This document shows positions 45,301-56,137 of a DNA stretch of 64,000 nucleotides, piece after piece; the stretch's first letter is position 1; each line of letters starts with the position of its first letter. Under the pieces are notes generated by a model. That model did not search any database and had not been told where the DNA came from. It worked only from the letters and a program-made list of their open reading frames with translations. Source of the stretch: Apiotrichum sp. Y4204 (taxonomy: Eukaryota; Basidiomycota; Tremellomycetes; Trichosporonales; Trichosporonaceae); the NCBI GenBank assembly GCA_025531455.1, contig JAMYHL010000005.1:434001-498000 (forward strand). Direction: 5' to 3'. The translations under genes and the position numbers were made by a program.

Positions 45301-48300
45301 TAGCCACGGACCTGCACAAAGGCAAAGTAGTCTTTGGCGCGGAGGTCCTCAAACACGAATGGAAGCGCAAACACGCGCGGATGCCGACTAATAACAGACT
45401 TGGAGTCGACGCCATCGGTAAAGGCCTCGACGAGAGCTGTGTGAAGAATCTTGGCGCGGAGGCAGCGTCCAGACTGGAAGCCGTACAGGTACGCAGCCAT
45501 AGTCGGTTCTGCAAGATACGCTTCGCGTCGCGTAAGACGTTCCTCTGGCGTGCCAGGGGCAGGACTAGCCTGAGGCGTGCTGGACTGCATGCGGAGACTG
45601 GATCTGGGCCCAGCGCGGCGGTATGCGGAGTACTCCAGTGCGCCCTTTGATCTGGCAGTCGGCACAGGCGATCCCGGAGGTGCGGTCGAGTTGGCGAGAC
45701 TGCGGATGTATGTCTGCACCTCCGTCTCGTCCGTGTCGGCGATGTACAGTACAGGGACGCGAATCCAACGCCCTGTGGTGGTCGGGATGGTCGCGATTCG
45801 CTCCTTGAGACGCCCGTCATCTTTTAGCCTGTTCACCATACGCTTGAACACCTTGCGGTCCATTGCTGCGCCAACCTGAGGCGCATTTGGGTGGTCTGTC
45901 CCGGCGTACTTGTGCGACCAGTTCTTCTGCTCTATGTAGAGCTTCTGGTCGGAGAGGACGCGACCACTGTCGAGTAGACACTGGTAGATTTCGTTCGCTC
46001 GGCGGAGAACCGCAATGTCGACACGCACGACGCGGGGTGTAGGTTTTTCGCCGGAGAGCTCCTTCTTGACCTCATCCGTGATGGCCTGCAGGGGTTCCTC
46101 TTCGCCCTTGACAGAGGAGGCCGGCTCGGCGGCAGGCGCTTCAGGCGCTTCAGACGCTTCAGGCGCTTCAGGCACTTCGGCGGGCGTCGGCGACGGCGCG
46201 CCCGACTGCATGGTTGCAAGCTCCGCATCGACGTCCATCTCCTCATCGATGTCCATAGACCGAATCGCCACCTCCTGTTGCAGCTTCGACGGTTTGCCGA
46301 CCTGGCGCTCACGCGCCGGTACAGTCTCCAGGGCGGGGTCAATAACCGGGGCCTGGATTGTCTGCTGCTGCTGAGAACTACGCAAGGATCGCCGAGGACG
46401 CTTAGGAGCCGGCTCCTCTTCCGGCTCGGGAGCGGGTGTGGCGGGTTCGCTGGGGGTGGATGAGCGCGATATCAGGCTCATGGCACGAGACGCCGCCTCA
46501 CGCCGAGTGCGCTTTCGTGTCGTTGGTGGCTGCGTGGATGACTCGGGGGCCTCAGCGGGGGTCTCCGGCTCGGCAGGGACTGCTTCATTGCTTTCGTCAG
46601 GTCCGAGGAGGTCATCGAGAGCCTGGTCGACTTCCATGTCCGTCTGTGCGGTCGTGCGCGTCGCCCGCTTCGATGATTGTGCGGCGGTCGGTGATGATGG
46701 CATGTGAACGTCCTCATCGGCCGACTCATCCTTCTCATCGTTTTCCCCCTCGTCGTCCAGTTCATCCTCCTCCATCTCGGCATCTTCCGCTTCTTGCTCC
46801 TCTTCCTCCTTCTTCGCCTTGGCTTTACCTTTGCCCTTGCCCTTTGCCTTGCCTTTCCCCTTCCCTTTCTTCCCCTTCGCAGTCTTCCCCCTTGGTGGTC
46901 CCTGCACGTCCGTCATCTCACGGTAGTACGCTGGCGGCTTTCCTGCAGCGATCTGCTCCTCGGTAAGCTTCGGCGGTGCGCCAACGCCGGTATACCCCGA
47001 TGGGCCCTCAACAATCACGTCCACGTCCTTGACGTAGATCAACACGGGCGGGAGAGACGACCCAGCGAGCAGGTTGCCGACGACGTTGCGGTTCCGAGAG
47101 CCGTCCTCGTTGACGATGTAGACATATTTACGAGGTCGGCCGCGCTCTTGGACGTCGTTGTCATATTTGAACTTGACTGGCGATAGATTCACAGGCTCAG
47201 CAGCCTTGGTCACCTTTGGCAGCTTTTCCTTCTTCGCCTTGCCCTTGCGCTGAACACGGCCGAGCGACCTGCGGGGTCCTCCAGTCGGTACCTTGCCAAC
47301 GGGAACAATCGCAGCTGCGAGCTCTTCGGTCTCGGCGTAGTACTCGTCGGGCGACGACGCAAAGGCACGGAATGAAAGGTCGGCGTAGCGTCCCTCCTCC
47401 TCTGATGGTGGCGGGGCATTGAGAGGCTGGCCGAGCTGCTCCATATACTTCATGTATGCGTTTGAGTTGAACACTCGCAGACGGCGCATGCGCTGATGTG
47501 ATTCGATCACGCAGCGGATTGCATGATGGCGGAGATGAGGGGGAAGATATGCCAGATCGTGGCGGTTGACCACGTGCTCGAGAGTGCGCTTGAACATGAA
47601 CGACAGGTTCTTGTGCACGTCTGCAAGAGTGCAGCCTTTCAGGCCAGAGTCGTCGATGGCGGCAAGAATCTGCGACTCGATGCTCTTAGTCGCCAGAGCG
47701 CCCCCGTGGAATTGGAACGGCTCCTCATAGTCGGCCACTGTGGTTAGTTACGCCAGATATCTTGTAGCTCACCAGAGAAGGCAACCTCACGCTCATCGTG
47801 ATTGGTTTCCGTCTTCACAACAGGGCGATAGTCGGGATTGTACTTTCTGAGTCGCAGACATGCTCTTGCTGATGTGCCAATGTCGACATACTCCACGATA
47901 CCCTCCTCAATGAGCGCACTGATATGGCGCTGCAGCTGGCGCCGGTGGCGAACCTGCCAGTTGTAGTCTGGCCAACCGACCACTTGAAGGAGATGGTGAT
48001 TTCCGAGGAGATGATTCTTGAGTCCAGGATGGTCGAGGACACGGATAAGGCGCTCCTTTGGAATTCTCCCAGCGGCAAGCTCCAGTTCTGAGAACGGGGC
48101 GAAACTGAAGCCTAAGTCCTGAGCCGCACCATATGTTCTTGCCGCTTCCGAATCGACCTCTTCTCCCGCTTGAGTTGCCGGCGTACCTTGGCGAGTGATA
48201 ACCTCTCCAGAGTCACGCGCCTTGTATGCACGGTAGTGCGGATTCTCGTCCAGGAACCTGCGATACACAAGCACACTGGTGGAGGAGCCGTGCATCGACG

Positions 48301-49167
48301 CGGGAATCTTTGCACACAGTCCGAGCTGCACCAGCACCTTGATGTAGTGAAAGGCACTGTTCTGCGTCGTGTCCGTCATCGGCCCGAGCTCGAGCGCGGA
48401 GATGCCCTGCTCGCGGGATCGCGCCGCGAGCTGAAGGTACGTGAAGATGGTAGGCGTGATTTTGGGGATCAGAATGTCAGCGGTGCCGGCGACCAGCAAC
48501 CTACCCTCTTCCTCGAGCCCGTTAGCCGATAATAGATCTCGTCCTCGGTGCACCGTAGGCGGACGCGCGAGGGATACCGCGCGAGGAGGGCGTCGAGGTC
48601 ATCGGTTTTGATCGGCGGATCACCACCATCGTCGTCGCCCAGGAGACGGAACAGTTCTTGCTGCAACTCGTCCGCAAGGGGCACACCGTCTGGAATGACT
48701 CCGTTCACACCAGGAAGCGCATCCGCTGCGATCACCACCTCTGTACACTCATGCCGTGCGAGCAGGGGCCACAGATGCGCAAAGTATGCGTCGTCCACGT
48801 TCGAGTCGAGCGTGCGCAGATGGGCGCGGACGACGAGCGGGTCTGCGCCTGGGGAATGTCAGCCAGTAGTCCTCGATAGCTATCTTCCCCGCCGTTGCCA
48901 CCGTCCATCGACTCCGATGTTGCATCTCGGCATCAGACGCCATGGCGTTCCATCTCGACCTCCACCGACGCGCATTCCGAGAGATGGATGTGGATGTTGT
49001 TGGATGTTCGATTCCCAGCGGCCACTTGCACTTGGACGACGAAATTTATTTTGCACAGTGGCCAAGGGACGCGTCTGGCTGAAGGGGGAAAGACAAAAGA
49101 ACTCACCCAGAACACCCTCTACGACGACGTACTCGATGCACGCCTCGAGCAACTCGTGGATCCTCAT
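42387..49167 (-). CDS. TFC3: TFIIIC largest subunit, B-block binding (TFC3/sfc3)
   Basis: B-box-binding subunit of RNA polymerase III factor TFIIIC. Best model: exons 49167-49107, 48848-48505, 48469-47773, 47737-43148 and 43114-42387; 2139 residues, near human GTF3C1 size. The start MRIHELLEACIEYVVVEGVL fits the family N terminus. The B-block winged helix lies at about residues 125-205 (ITPTIFTYLQLAARSREQGI, then SAFHYIKVLVQLGLCAKI). A Lys/Gly-rich run followed by an acidic run (about 640-700) and a Pro/Ala/Glu repeat near 890 are disordered. A Myb/SANT-like YRHNWTKEDEELIVDAE lies near 1560. Intron 2 (48504-48470) has a GTAGGT donor and CTGAC branch but ends TTCTG, not AG. The alternatives are described in the findings. 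Confidence 0.9.
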
Positions 49168-49948
49168 TTGCGAGATGGGGAGTGGTTGTCGTTGAGGCGA
49201 TCAGAGCATATGCGGTGGTGGTGTTGTGGTCGCTCGTCGTTGGTGATGGTGGTTGAGAGATTGCGGATTGTGGAGGTCGCCGAGGGCGAAATCAAACCAG
49301 GGAGCCGGGAGAGCAAATGATGGTGAGCGTGGCAGTGGTGCGAGAGTCCTTCCTTAGTCCATTTGTGGCACTCAAAATACTTCCGTTCTACCACTTAAGC
49401 GTGGTTGCACCCCTGCGCCCCTCTCGAAGCGATTAGCGGTAGCGACGACGACCTCTAACATGACGTGCACCCACTCCAATGCAGCGACGAGCCACGAGAT
49501 TATCCCCGACACATTGATCACGTCGGGATATGATAACAATATCAATAACAACCTCAAGTGTCACTACTTCGAATCCCGCTCGAGGCATTGGGACCGGGGT
49601 TTGCTGCTGGGCTTGCTCCGCTCTGTCGCCGCCACCGTGTTCGTCGCGTGCCACTCCAGCACTGATGACGGACGCCGCCACTACACACGGCCAAACCTTG
49701 TCTCTCGTTCCTAGGTTATTCCGATAACGGATGCTAGTGGTGAGCGTTCATGTCACATTGTATCTCACATTCTCGTCGCTGTCTCGGTCAGCTGCACGGG
49801 TCATTCACCGCAGCTTCCGACAGCCCGAGATTATAGATTAACCAGTCCCCCCTTCTCGGCACCGATATATGTACACAGAGTACAGTAACCTGCATTCCGT
49901 TTCTTACTCCTCCCTTCCATCCCACCCACCCACCAACCTTACCCGACG
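49168..49948. promoter_or_regulatory. Divergent promoter TFC3 / RCF1
   Basis: 781 bp between divergent start codons. It has AT-rich patches (about 49530-49560, with ATAACAATATCAATAACAAC) and no gene I can support. A TTCGAATCCC near 49566 resembles a B box, but no tRNA folds around it. Confidence 0.5.
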
Positions 49949-50586
49949 ATGACGAGCCCAATGCCGACAACCGCGGGCGGAGCCGCCCACGGCCCGACCT
50001 ACCTCGAATACGGATGGGAAAAGTGCAAGCGGCAGCCGCTCGTCCCCATCGGCGCGGCCGCCACGACCGTTGCTCTCCTTGGCGCGACCGCATCTCTCCG
50101 CAGTGGTAACCGCAAGCAGTTCCAAAGCTTTCTGCGCCTGCGTGTAGCGTAAGTGGACAAAGAAGAGAGGATTGAGTGGAGGCGCGCCACGACGCCAGGT
50201 GCGCCAAATAGCATACGGAGACACCGGCGCCGGCGTCTGGCCCCCGTCCCTATCTGCAATAGCTCACACCCAGTGCGCAGGGCCTCACTGTTCTCGCGAT
50301 GGTCGTCGGCGCGTACATGCTCACCACCAAAGCCGAGGACGCCAAGGAGGGGCGCCATCGTGCACTGACCGGTATGTGTCTTGACTGGCGGTTTCAGCCA
50401 TCTCAGCCATCGCTCATCCCCGCAGGCCAGCGACCCGCAGATCTCGTCCTCCCCGCCGAGGCCGAAGTGGACGAGACGGCGCAGTTTTATCCGCCGCGAG
50501 AGAAGACCAAGGTGTCCGACTTTACCCGCCGCCTGCGCGAGGCCGAGGAGCAGCACAAGGCCGACATCGAGGCGCGCAAGCTTTAG
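49949..50586 (+). CDS. RCF1: Respiratory supercomplex factor 1 (HIG1 domain)
   Basis: Mitochondrial inner-membrane protein that stabilises III-IV supercomplexes and assists cytochrome c oxidase. Exons 49949-50148, 50274-50371 and 50426-50586; 152 residues (yeast Rcf1 has 159). The HIG1 domain has two hydrophobic helices, PLVPIGAAATTVALLGAT and GLTVLAMVVGAYML. Between them lies the conserved loop FQSFLRLRVAAQGLTV, joined across intron 1; the choice of acceptor CCCAG at 50273 restores the family AAQG. The C terminus is charged and predicted helical. It needs no cleavable presequence. Confidence 0.93.
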
Positions 50587-51576
50587 ATTTACTCATTGTG
50601 TACCATACCAACGACATGCATAGACTCCGTTCCTGCGTCGGCGATGGGCTTGAAGGCCCGAGACGGGGTTGGTAAACGATTAACCAGGAGGCCAGGAGGG
50701 ACATTCCGTGCGCGACCCTGCGGCCACTTACTCGTATCGAGCACGGAATTGCGTTTCAGTCATCGCTCCTGACGTCGGAGACGCTGTCCGTGTCCACTGC
50801 TCGGAGGCCGTTCTACGAGTCGGCGCTTTATTGCGCTTGGTCATTCCATCAATCCCCCGCGCAACTGTGCTTCGCCCACATACCTTCCATCTCCTATCCT
50901 ACCTCGCTTGTCGGCAGCGTCGTCTACACACTGAGACACGCCAGTGCGCCGCCGAGGCGCCACGCCGCGCTGAGTTGATCCGGCCGCAGAGCTCGTACGT
51001 GCGCGGTGTTCCAGATCGCATCGCAACATGAAGGAATACGAGTCATGTTGCGACTCGTGTGCGTTGTGGGCGTCGCCAGGTCGGGGTCTTGTCAGGTTGA
51101 GCATGCCATGGAATTGTCCGGACAGAGGCCACAGGCCACAGAGGCTTTCCCGGCGGCCGGGTCATTACTGTACAACATCTTCCAGCCCTCAGTAGATCTG
51201 CCGTGCATTGCAAAGTCCGCTGTCGGCCGTCGCTTATTGTAGGGGTATATGGCACGTTTGTGCGTTGATGCAAGCCCCGTTGCAAGCCTCGTTGCATTGA
51301 AACGAGATGTGAGAGAGAGATTGTGTGTGTGTGCGTGGCCATGTGTGGACGCGTGGACGGGAAGCCGTCGGACGAGGGCGAAAAGTGCGACATTGTCTGG
51401 TGGCCGTGCAGCTTCAAGCTTCAAGGTGACCTTGAAACACCGAACCGCGTGAACAGAGGAGGGGCGTTTTGGCTCTTCTCGATATCTAGAGATACATCAA
51501 TCCTCTCATCTGTCCACTTTATCACCCTTCATCTCTCCACACTCCTTTCTGTTATTCTCATCCATACTCATCCTCA
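50587..51576. other. Intergenic region RCF1 / ERF4
   Basis: 990 bp between tandem genes. It contains a short GA/GT repeat (GAGAGAGATTGTGTGTGTGT at about 51313-51332). No gene that I can support; short open frames on both strands look random. Confidence 0.5.
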
Positions 51577-52680
51577 ATGGCACTCGACGACAGGTCGAAT
51601 CCCGCTCCGCCCGCGGGCCACCCCTTCCTGCGCCCCGGCATCCCCCTCCCCACCAACCAGTCGCCGCTCGGCAACGGCAACGGCTCAAGCCCAACCAACA
51701 CATCCTACTACCGCCCACTTGCCCTCGGCCCCGACTCCGATGAGGGAACGTCGGTCTCGCGCCCAGAGTCGACGCACACGTCGCGCCCGGATTCCCGCGC
51801 GTCCGGTGGCACAGGCAGGCAGCGTCCGCCCAGCCGCACGCTGTCTCCCAACTCTAATGGGGCCGCCGACACGAACGCCACCGCGGCGGAACCGCCACGT
51901 AAGCTCTCTAGATGGGAGGAAAAGGTGCAGGGCGACCTCGCCGGTTGGCGCGGAGGACATGGGTGAGTGTCGCATTGTGCGGTGCCGGCGATGAGTGTTC
52001 GAGTGCGGAAGTCACGTATGCGATCTGGGAGATGATGGATGACATACTGCGGCTTCTGACCCTCATCTCGCATCACGGCTCCTTCCTCGCCAGACTTCGC
52101 TAACCGCAGACCCCCGCACTCGGGTGTTCCCCAGGCTGGCGTGCCCTCTGAGACGTACTACGGCCAGCCGACAACCGGCTCGATTGGCAAGCATCTCCCG
52201 AAGGAGATTGTCCGCATCGAGCGTGACTATACGCACGCCGAAGTGTGCCAGTATGTGAACGGTTTGATCCGCAACTCACAGCAGATTCTCGACGACGTTT
52301 CCCCTCGAGCTCGAATCGCGGCTGACGCCCGCGGCGTTCTCGGCCTTTGTCGAGAGCGTCAACGTCCACCTGAAGGAGGCGTACTCGTCCAAGGCGGCCA
52401 TCAAGGACAATCTCATTGCCGTGGCCACGTGGTGGACCAGTCTGGCGTGGCGTACTGGTCATTTCGAGAAGGTAAGCGTTTGGAGTGCTTGCGTTGAGAA
52501 CGATTCAGAGCTGACGGACAGGAACTGCGGCGGGCAGAAGAGGTTATTCGGAAGGCGAATGAGACGACGTTCAACAGTGTCGGCCTGAACGTCCTCAGCC
52601 CACGCTACGTCGCGCTACAATATGTGGGTTGCTCGCATTTGGACGAACTGACACTGCAGCTCGAGATTGAGTACTACTAA
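51577..52680 (+). CDS. ERF4: Ras palmitoyltransferase subunit Erf4 (Golgin A7 family)
   Basis: Erf4/GOLGA7-like partner of the DHHC palmitoyltransferase Erf2 at the ER/Golgi, acting on Ras proteins. Exons 51577-51962, 52110-52250, 52285-52471, 52522-52623 and 52660-52680; 278 residues. The first 150 residues are disordered (Ser/Pro/Asn-rich). The Erf4 domain follows: IVRIERDYTHAEVCQ, then FSTTFPLELESRLTP joined over the 34-nt intron 2, then NLIAVATWWTSL, ANETTFNSVGLNVLSP and the C-terminal LEIEYY. The last exon has only 21 nt, including the stop codon, and supplies the diagnostic LEIEYY end. Confidence 0.93.
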
Positions 52681-53177
52681 TCCACGACCCGCGACGCTTA
52701 CCGGCTTATAATGTTCTGTTGTGATGCACATGATACACTACGATGCTGACTGCTAATCAAGTTTTGTTGACCGCCAGCCGAAGCCAGGGACAAGGGCCTT
52801 CTTGCTACTCGGCGATCGAGCTCTGCGCTGGCCAGCGACATGTGAGGGCACTCTGCATTGACATCCAGCAACTGCCCTAGGCCATCAAGCACGCCGGCGA
52901 ACTGGCGCTGACATGTGAGGAAGCTCCGCATTGACATCCAGCATCATGTCTGCACTGCTAAGCGCGCCGACACACTACCTGCTCTGCAGACGAATTTCCT
53001 TGCTCACAATTTGAGAGATAACTCTGCATTGACAACCAGCATCGCGCCTGGACCGTGATACAAAGGGATAAACCTATGGACAAGAACGCTTATTAATTTT
53101 CCCCTTCTGTTTCTTCCCTCCCGCTTTCGCTCCTTCTTCAACTCTCCTTCCCGCTTGCGGCCTTTTCGCTTCAATCC
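52681..53177. other. Intergenic region with a dispersed short repeat
   Basis: 497 bp between convergent ERF4 and OPT genes. A 15-bp motif CATTGACATCCAGCA occurs at about 52856, 52929 and (as CATTGACAACCAGCA) 53027, each preceded by CTCTG or GCTCCG. The spacing is 70-100 bp. The flanks show weaker similarity (ACATGTGAGG before two copies). This looks like a decayed tandem repeat of about 70-95 bp. Confidence 0.6.
52835..53041. repeat. Three-copy decayed repeat
   Basis: Copies centred at about 52860, 52935 and 53032 share CTCTGCATTGACAACCAGC or close variants. Two copies also share GACATGTGAGG about 15 bp upstream. It lies between the 3' ends of ERF4 and OPT. Confidence 0.6.
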
Positions 53178-56080
53178 TTACTTGAAGGTACCGGGCTCGG
53201 GGCCGAAGTAGCCCTTGGCCGGGATGTCAAGCCTGGGGCAGCCACCCGCGCCCTCGCATCCGAGGCCGGTCACATTGTTGCCCCACCAGCTGATCTCCTT
53301 GCCGGGCATCGCGAGGGCGAAGAACATGATGATCGCAGAGATAGCGACACCGCAGTTCCACGCGGCCGGGAGGACATAGTTGTACTTGGACCAGAAGGCG
53401 AGGTAGCGGGGACGGATTACCTTGAAGGACACCCAGGTGACGACGAACGTGGGCCACACGTACATGAGGTTGTAGGGTGCCCACTGGATACCGCCGTAGC
53501 AGAAGGCGGAGGGGTTGAGACCACGGATGACGGAGTTGCGCGGGTACAGGCGGCGCAGCGTGTAGCAGAAGATGGCAAGGGCAAAGCCGAAGGGGAAGCC
53601 GATGAGGAGAGTCCTGAAGTGGCCGGTGAAGATACGAGTGGGGTTGACAGTGCCCCAGAAGACCGCAGCGGTGAAGAAGGTGTTGTCTGCTGTCAGCGGC
53701 GAGCGCGGGGGATCGGGACTAATCGATACTCACCACCAGGGCAGGTCATCTTGAAGTCGGCGCCACGCGTGCAGATTCCCTTGAATCCGAGGATAAAGTT
53801 GAAGACACCGGCACTGACGAACGACGAGATAAGGGAGGCGACGAGCTGGCAGACGAAGGTGTGGCGAGGGGGGATCTTGAGGTAGTGCGCAAGCTTGAGA
53901 TCGCCTGCGAACGAGATGGCGTGGTCGGCAGTCATGACACCATAAGCCTTGAAGTAGGTCATGGAGATGGCGTTGCCGGGGGTAATTGATCCACCGATGA
54001 ACTCGGCCAGGACGTTCATCGTAATGGGCACACCGGCGACAGCCTGGACGATACCAATCGGGACGACGAAGATGAGCGCCATGATGATACCGAACACGAC
54101 GACAGCGGGCGATGTGTTTGTCGGGTACAGCGCGACACCGAGAATACCAATCACGAACGAGATGGCGAGCACAATCATGTACCACCACTCAGGGACCTCC
54201 TTGTAGCGCTGCATGAGGCGGAAGTGAACGTCCTCACCAAGCTCGGACTCGGCCTCCTCGGTCTTCTCCTTCTTCCACCAGGCGCGGCAGGCGCGGTACG
54301 CGGACGAGAAACCGCGGGTCATGTCGTGGTGGTGGTACAGGAGCGTGTAAGTGATGGCTGCGTGTTAGGGGAGCCTGCCAGGGCGTGGTGAGTCGTAGAC
54401 TTACTGGCAGTGTAGGCGGCGAAGAAGGCAAAGTAGACGACGAGGTTACCAGCGCCCATCCACGGCTCCGAGTACTTGTTGTACTTCTCAAAGTCGAGAC
54501 CGTGGTCCTTGTCGAGAATGCGCGACACATTGTAGAGCTTGCCACGGTTGTCCCAGGTACGGTTCGAATTGATGGGGAGGTAACCAGTGTTGAACGAGTT
54601 GGTGTACCAGAAGCCCATAATCCTGGGGAGTGAGCGTGGCACTTTGGAAACCGGTACTGAAAAAAATCAACTCACATGAAACCAAACAGGACCATGCCGA
54701 CCAGGGTGTTCACCTGCGAGAAGATGGGCGTGGTGAACGCGCCACCGGCAAAGTTGTTCCAGTCAAAGGTGGGGATGGGGTTGAAGCCAAGACCGGAGGA
54801 GAGACCGCAGATGGCGTTGAGGTTGACGTTGTCGGGCGCAATCCATGTCATCCAGCTGAACACGCTCATGGCCTGGAAGATAAAGTTGGGGAACCAGAAG
54901 TAGCTGACATGAGCGCGGGCGCGGGACTGGTCACTTACACAAACATGGCGCCAAACATGATCAAGAAGAACTGGTACCTGGTCCACGAGTACATCCGCTT
55001 GAAGGGGCCGTTGACGGCACCGTTGTCGGGAGTGTGGAAGGACGAGTTGAGCGCAAGCACCGAGAGCTGCGTCGGCCACAGACAGTAACTGGGGTACACG
55101 ATGAAGCGGCGGATAAGACCCGCAAGACCGTAACCGAGGAAGTTGATGCCGAGGGTGTTGAGAATCTGGTACCCGAAGTTGCGAGCATACGAGAGGTTGT
55201 AGAACTGCGGGAGGGCCGAGGTCATAACCATGCTGGCGGTGTAGGGCGTCGTGAAAGCAAGGGTGCACATGATGGTAATAAGCATGTGCTCCTTCTTGTT
55301 GAAGGGTCCGGGGTTGAGGGTGAACGTGTAGCCGAAGAGGGTCCACATGCGGGTGGGCATGATGGCAGCCATGGCCCTGCCACAGGGGTAAGCAAGAAGC
55401 TGACCGACGGCGGTGGAGATGCTGATAGGCGGCTGACGGGGACGGAAGAGACCGTTGATAAAGGCACCGAGGGCCGAGAAGATGCAGCCGATGAACCATA
55501 CACGGAAGGTGAGCGACGGCAACTCGGGGTCGTCGGTCGGCCCAACACAGGCGCGCACCTCGGCGTAGGGCGAGTTCTCGGTGATAAGCAGGGCCTCCAT
55601 CTTCATCGCGTAGATGAGGCGCTCGTGGTTCTGCGGGTTGGCTGCGACGTCGGGGTTGTCGAGGAACTCGTGGATTTCGTTCATCGTCTCGGTGTTGAAG
55701 TTCTGGTCGTTCTCGTGGAGCTTACGGACCTCGCGCATGATCTACGGGGGAATTAGATGGGAACGATCTCGCAAGTGTGCCACATACCGCAAAGGTACGC
55801 TCCAGAGTCATGGACGAGATCTTCTCCTCGGCGATGGCGAGATCATCGCCGGTAGCCTCGATACCGAGCCTTTGAGTGAGCACGGGTGTGGTGACATGTA
55901 CTTACTGCTTTGCAAAGGAGACATCACCGTCCACCTCGTGGTCGGCGGGGAGCACCTCGACCTGTAGTGAGCACAAGTGCCACATTGAGGACCCACCTCG
56001 GCATGGAGATCCTTCTTCTCCAGGTCTTGGACGTGGGTCTTGTGGTCGCCCTCCTCGTGAGGCTCGACTTCGGGCTTCAT
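53178..56080 (-). CDS. OPT-family oligopeptide transporter
   Basis: Proton-coupled peptide transporter of the OPT family in the plasma membrane. Eight exons: 56080-55997, 55961-55906, 55869-55788, 55741-54939, 54903-54676, 54622-54405, 54357-53734 and 53686-53178; 867 residues with about 14 membrane helices after a 150-residue hydrophilic N terminus. Family text is clear: NSPYAEVRA, SLTFRVWFIGCIFSALGAFI, PGPFNKKEHMLITIM, FPNFIFQAMSVFSWMTWIAP, YTNSFNTGYLPINSN, EFIGGSITPGNAISMTYFKA and FALAMPGKEISWWGNN. A second in-frame ATG at 56107 would add nine residues. I prefer 56080 because a TATA-like element at 56132-56137 would put transcription start near 56107. Confidence 0.95.
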
Positions 56081-56131
56081 GATGGCTTGAGTTGGGATGG
56101 AGAACAAGCTGGAGAAGCCATGATCGTGGGC

Positions 56132-56137
56132 CTTATA
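56132..56137 (-). promoter_or_regulatory. TATA-like element of the OPT gene
   Basis: TATAAG on the minus strand, 52-57 bp before the chosen start codon at 56080. The spacing suits a start site about 25-30 bp downstream. Confidence 0.4.

Noticed and set aside
49480..49590. Possible tRNA with TTCGAATCCC as B box
   Set aside because: No T-stem pairing and no A box at the right distance.
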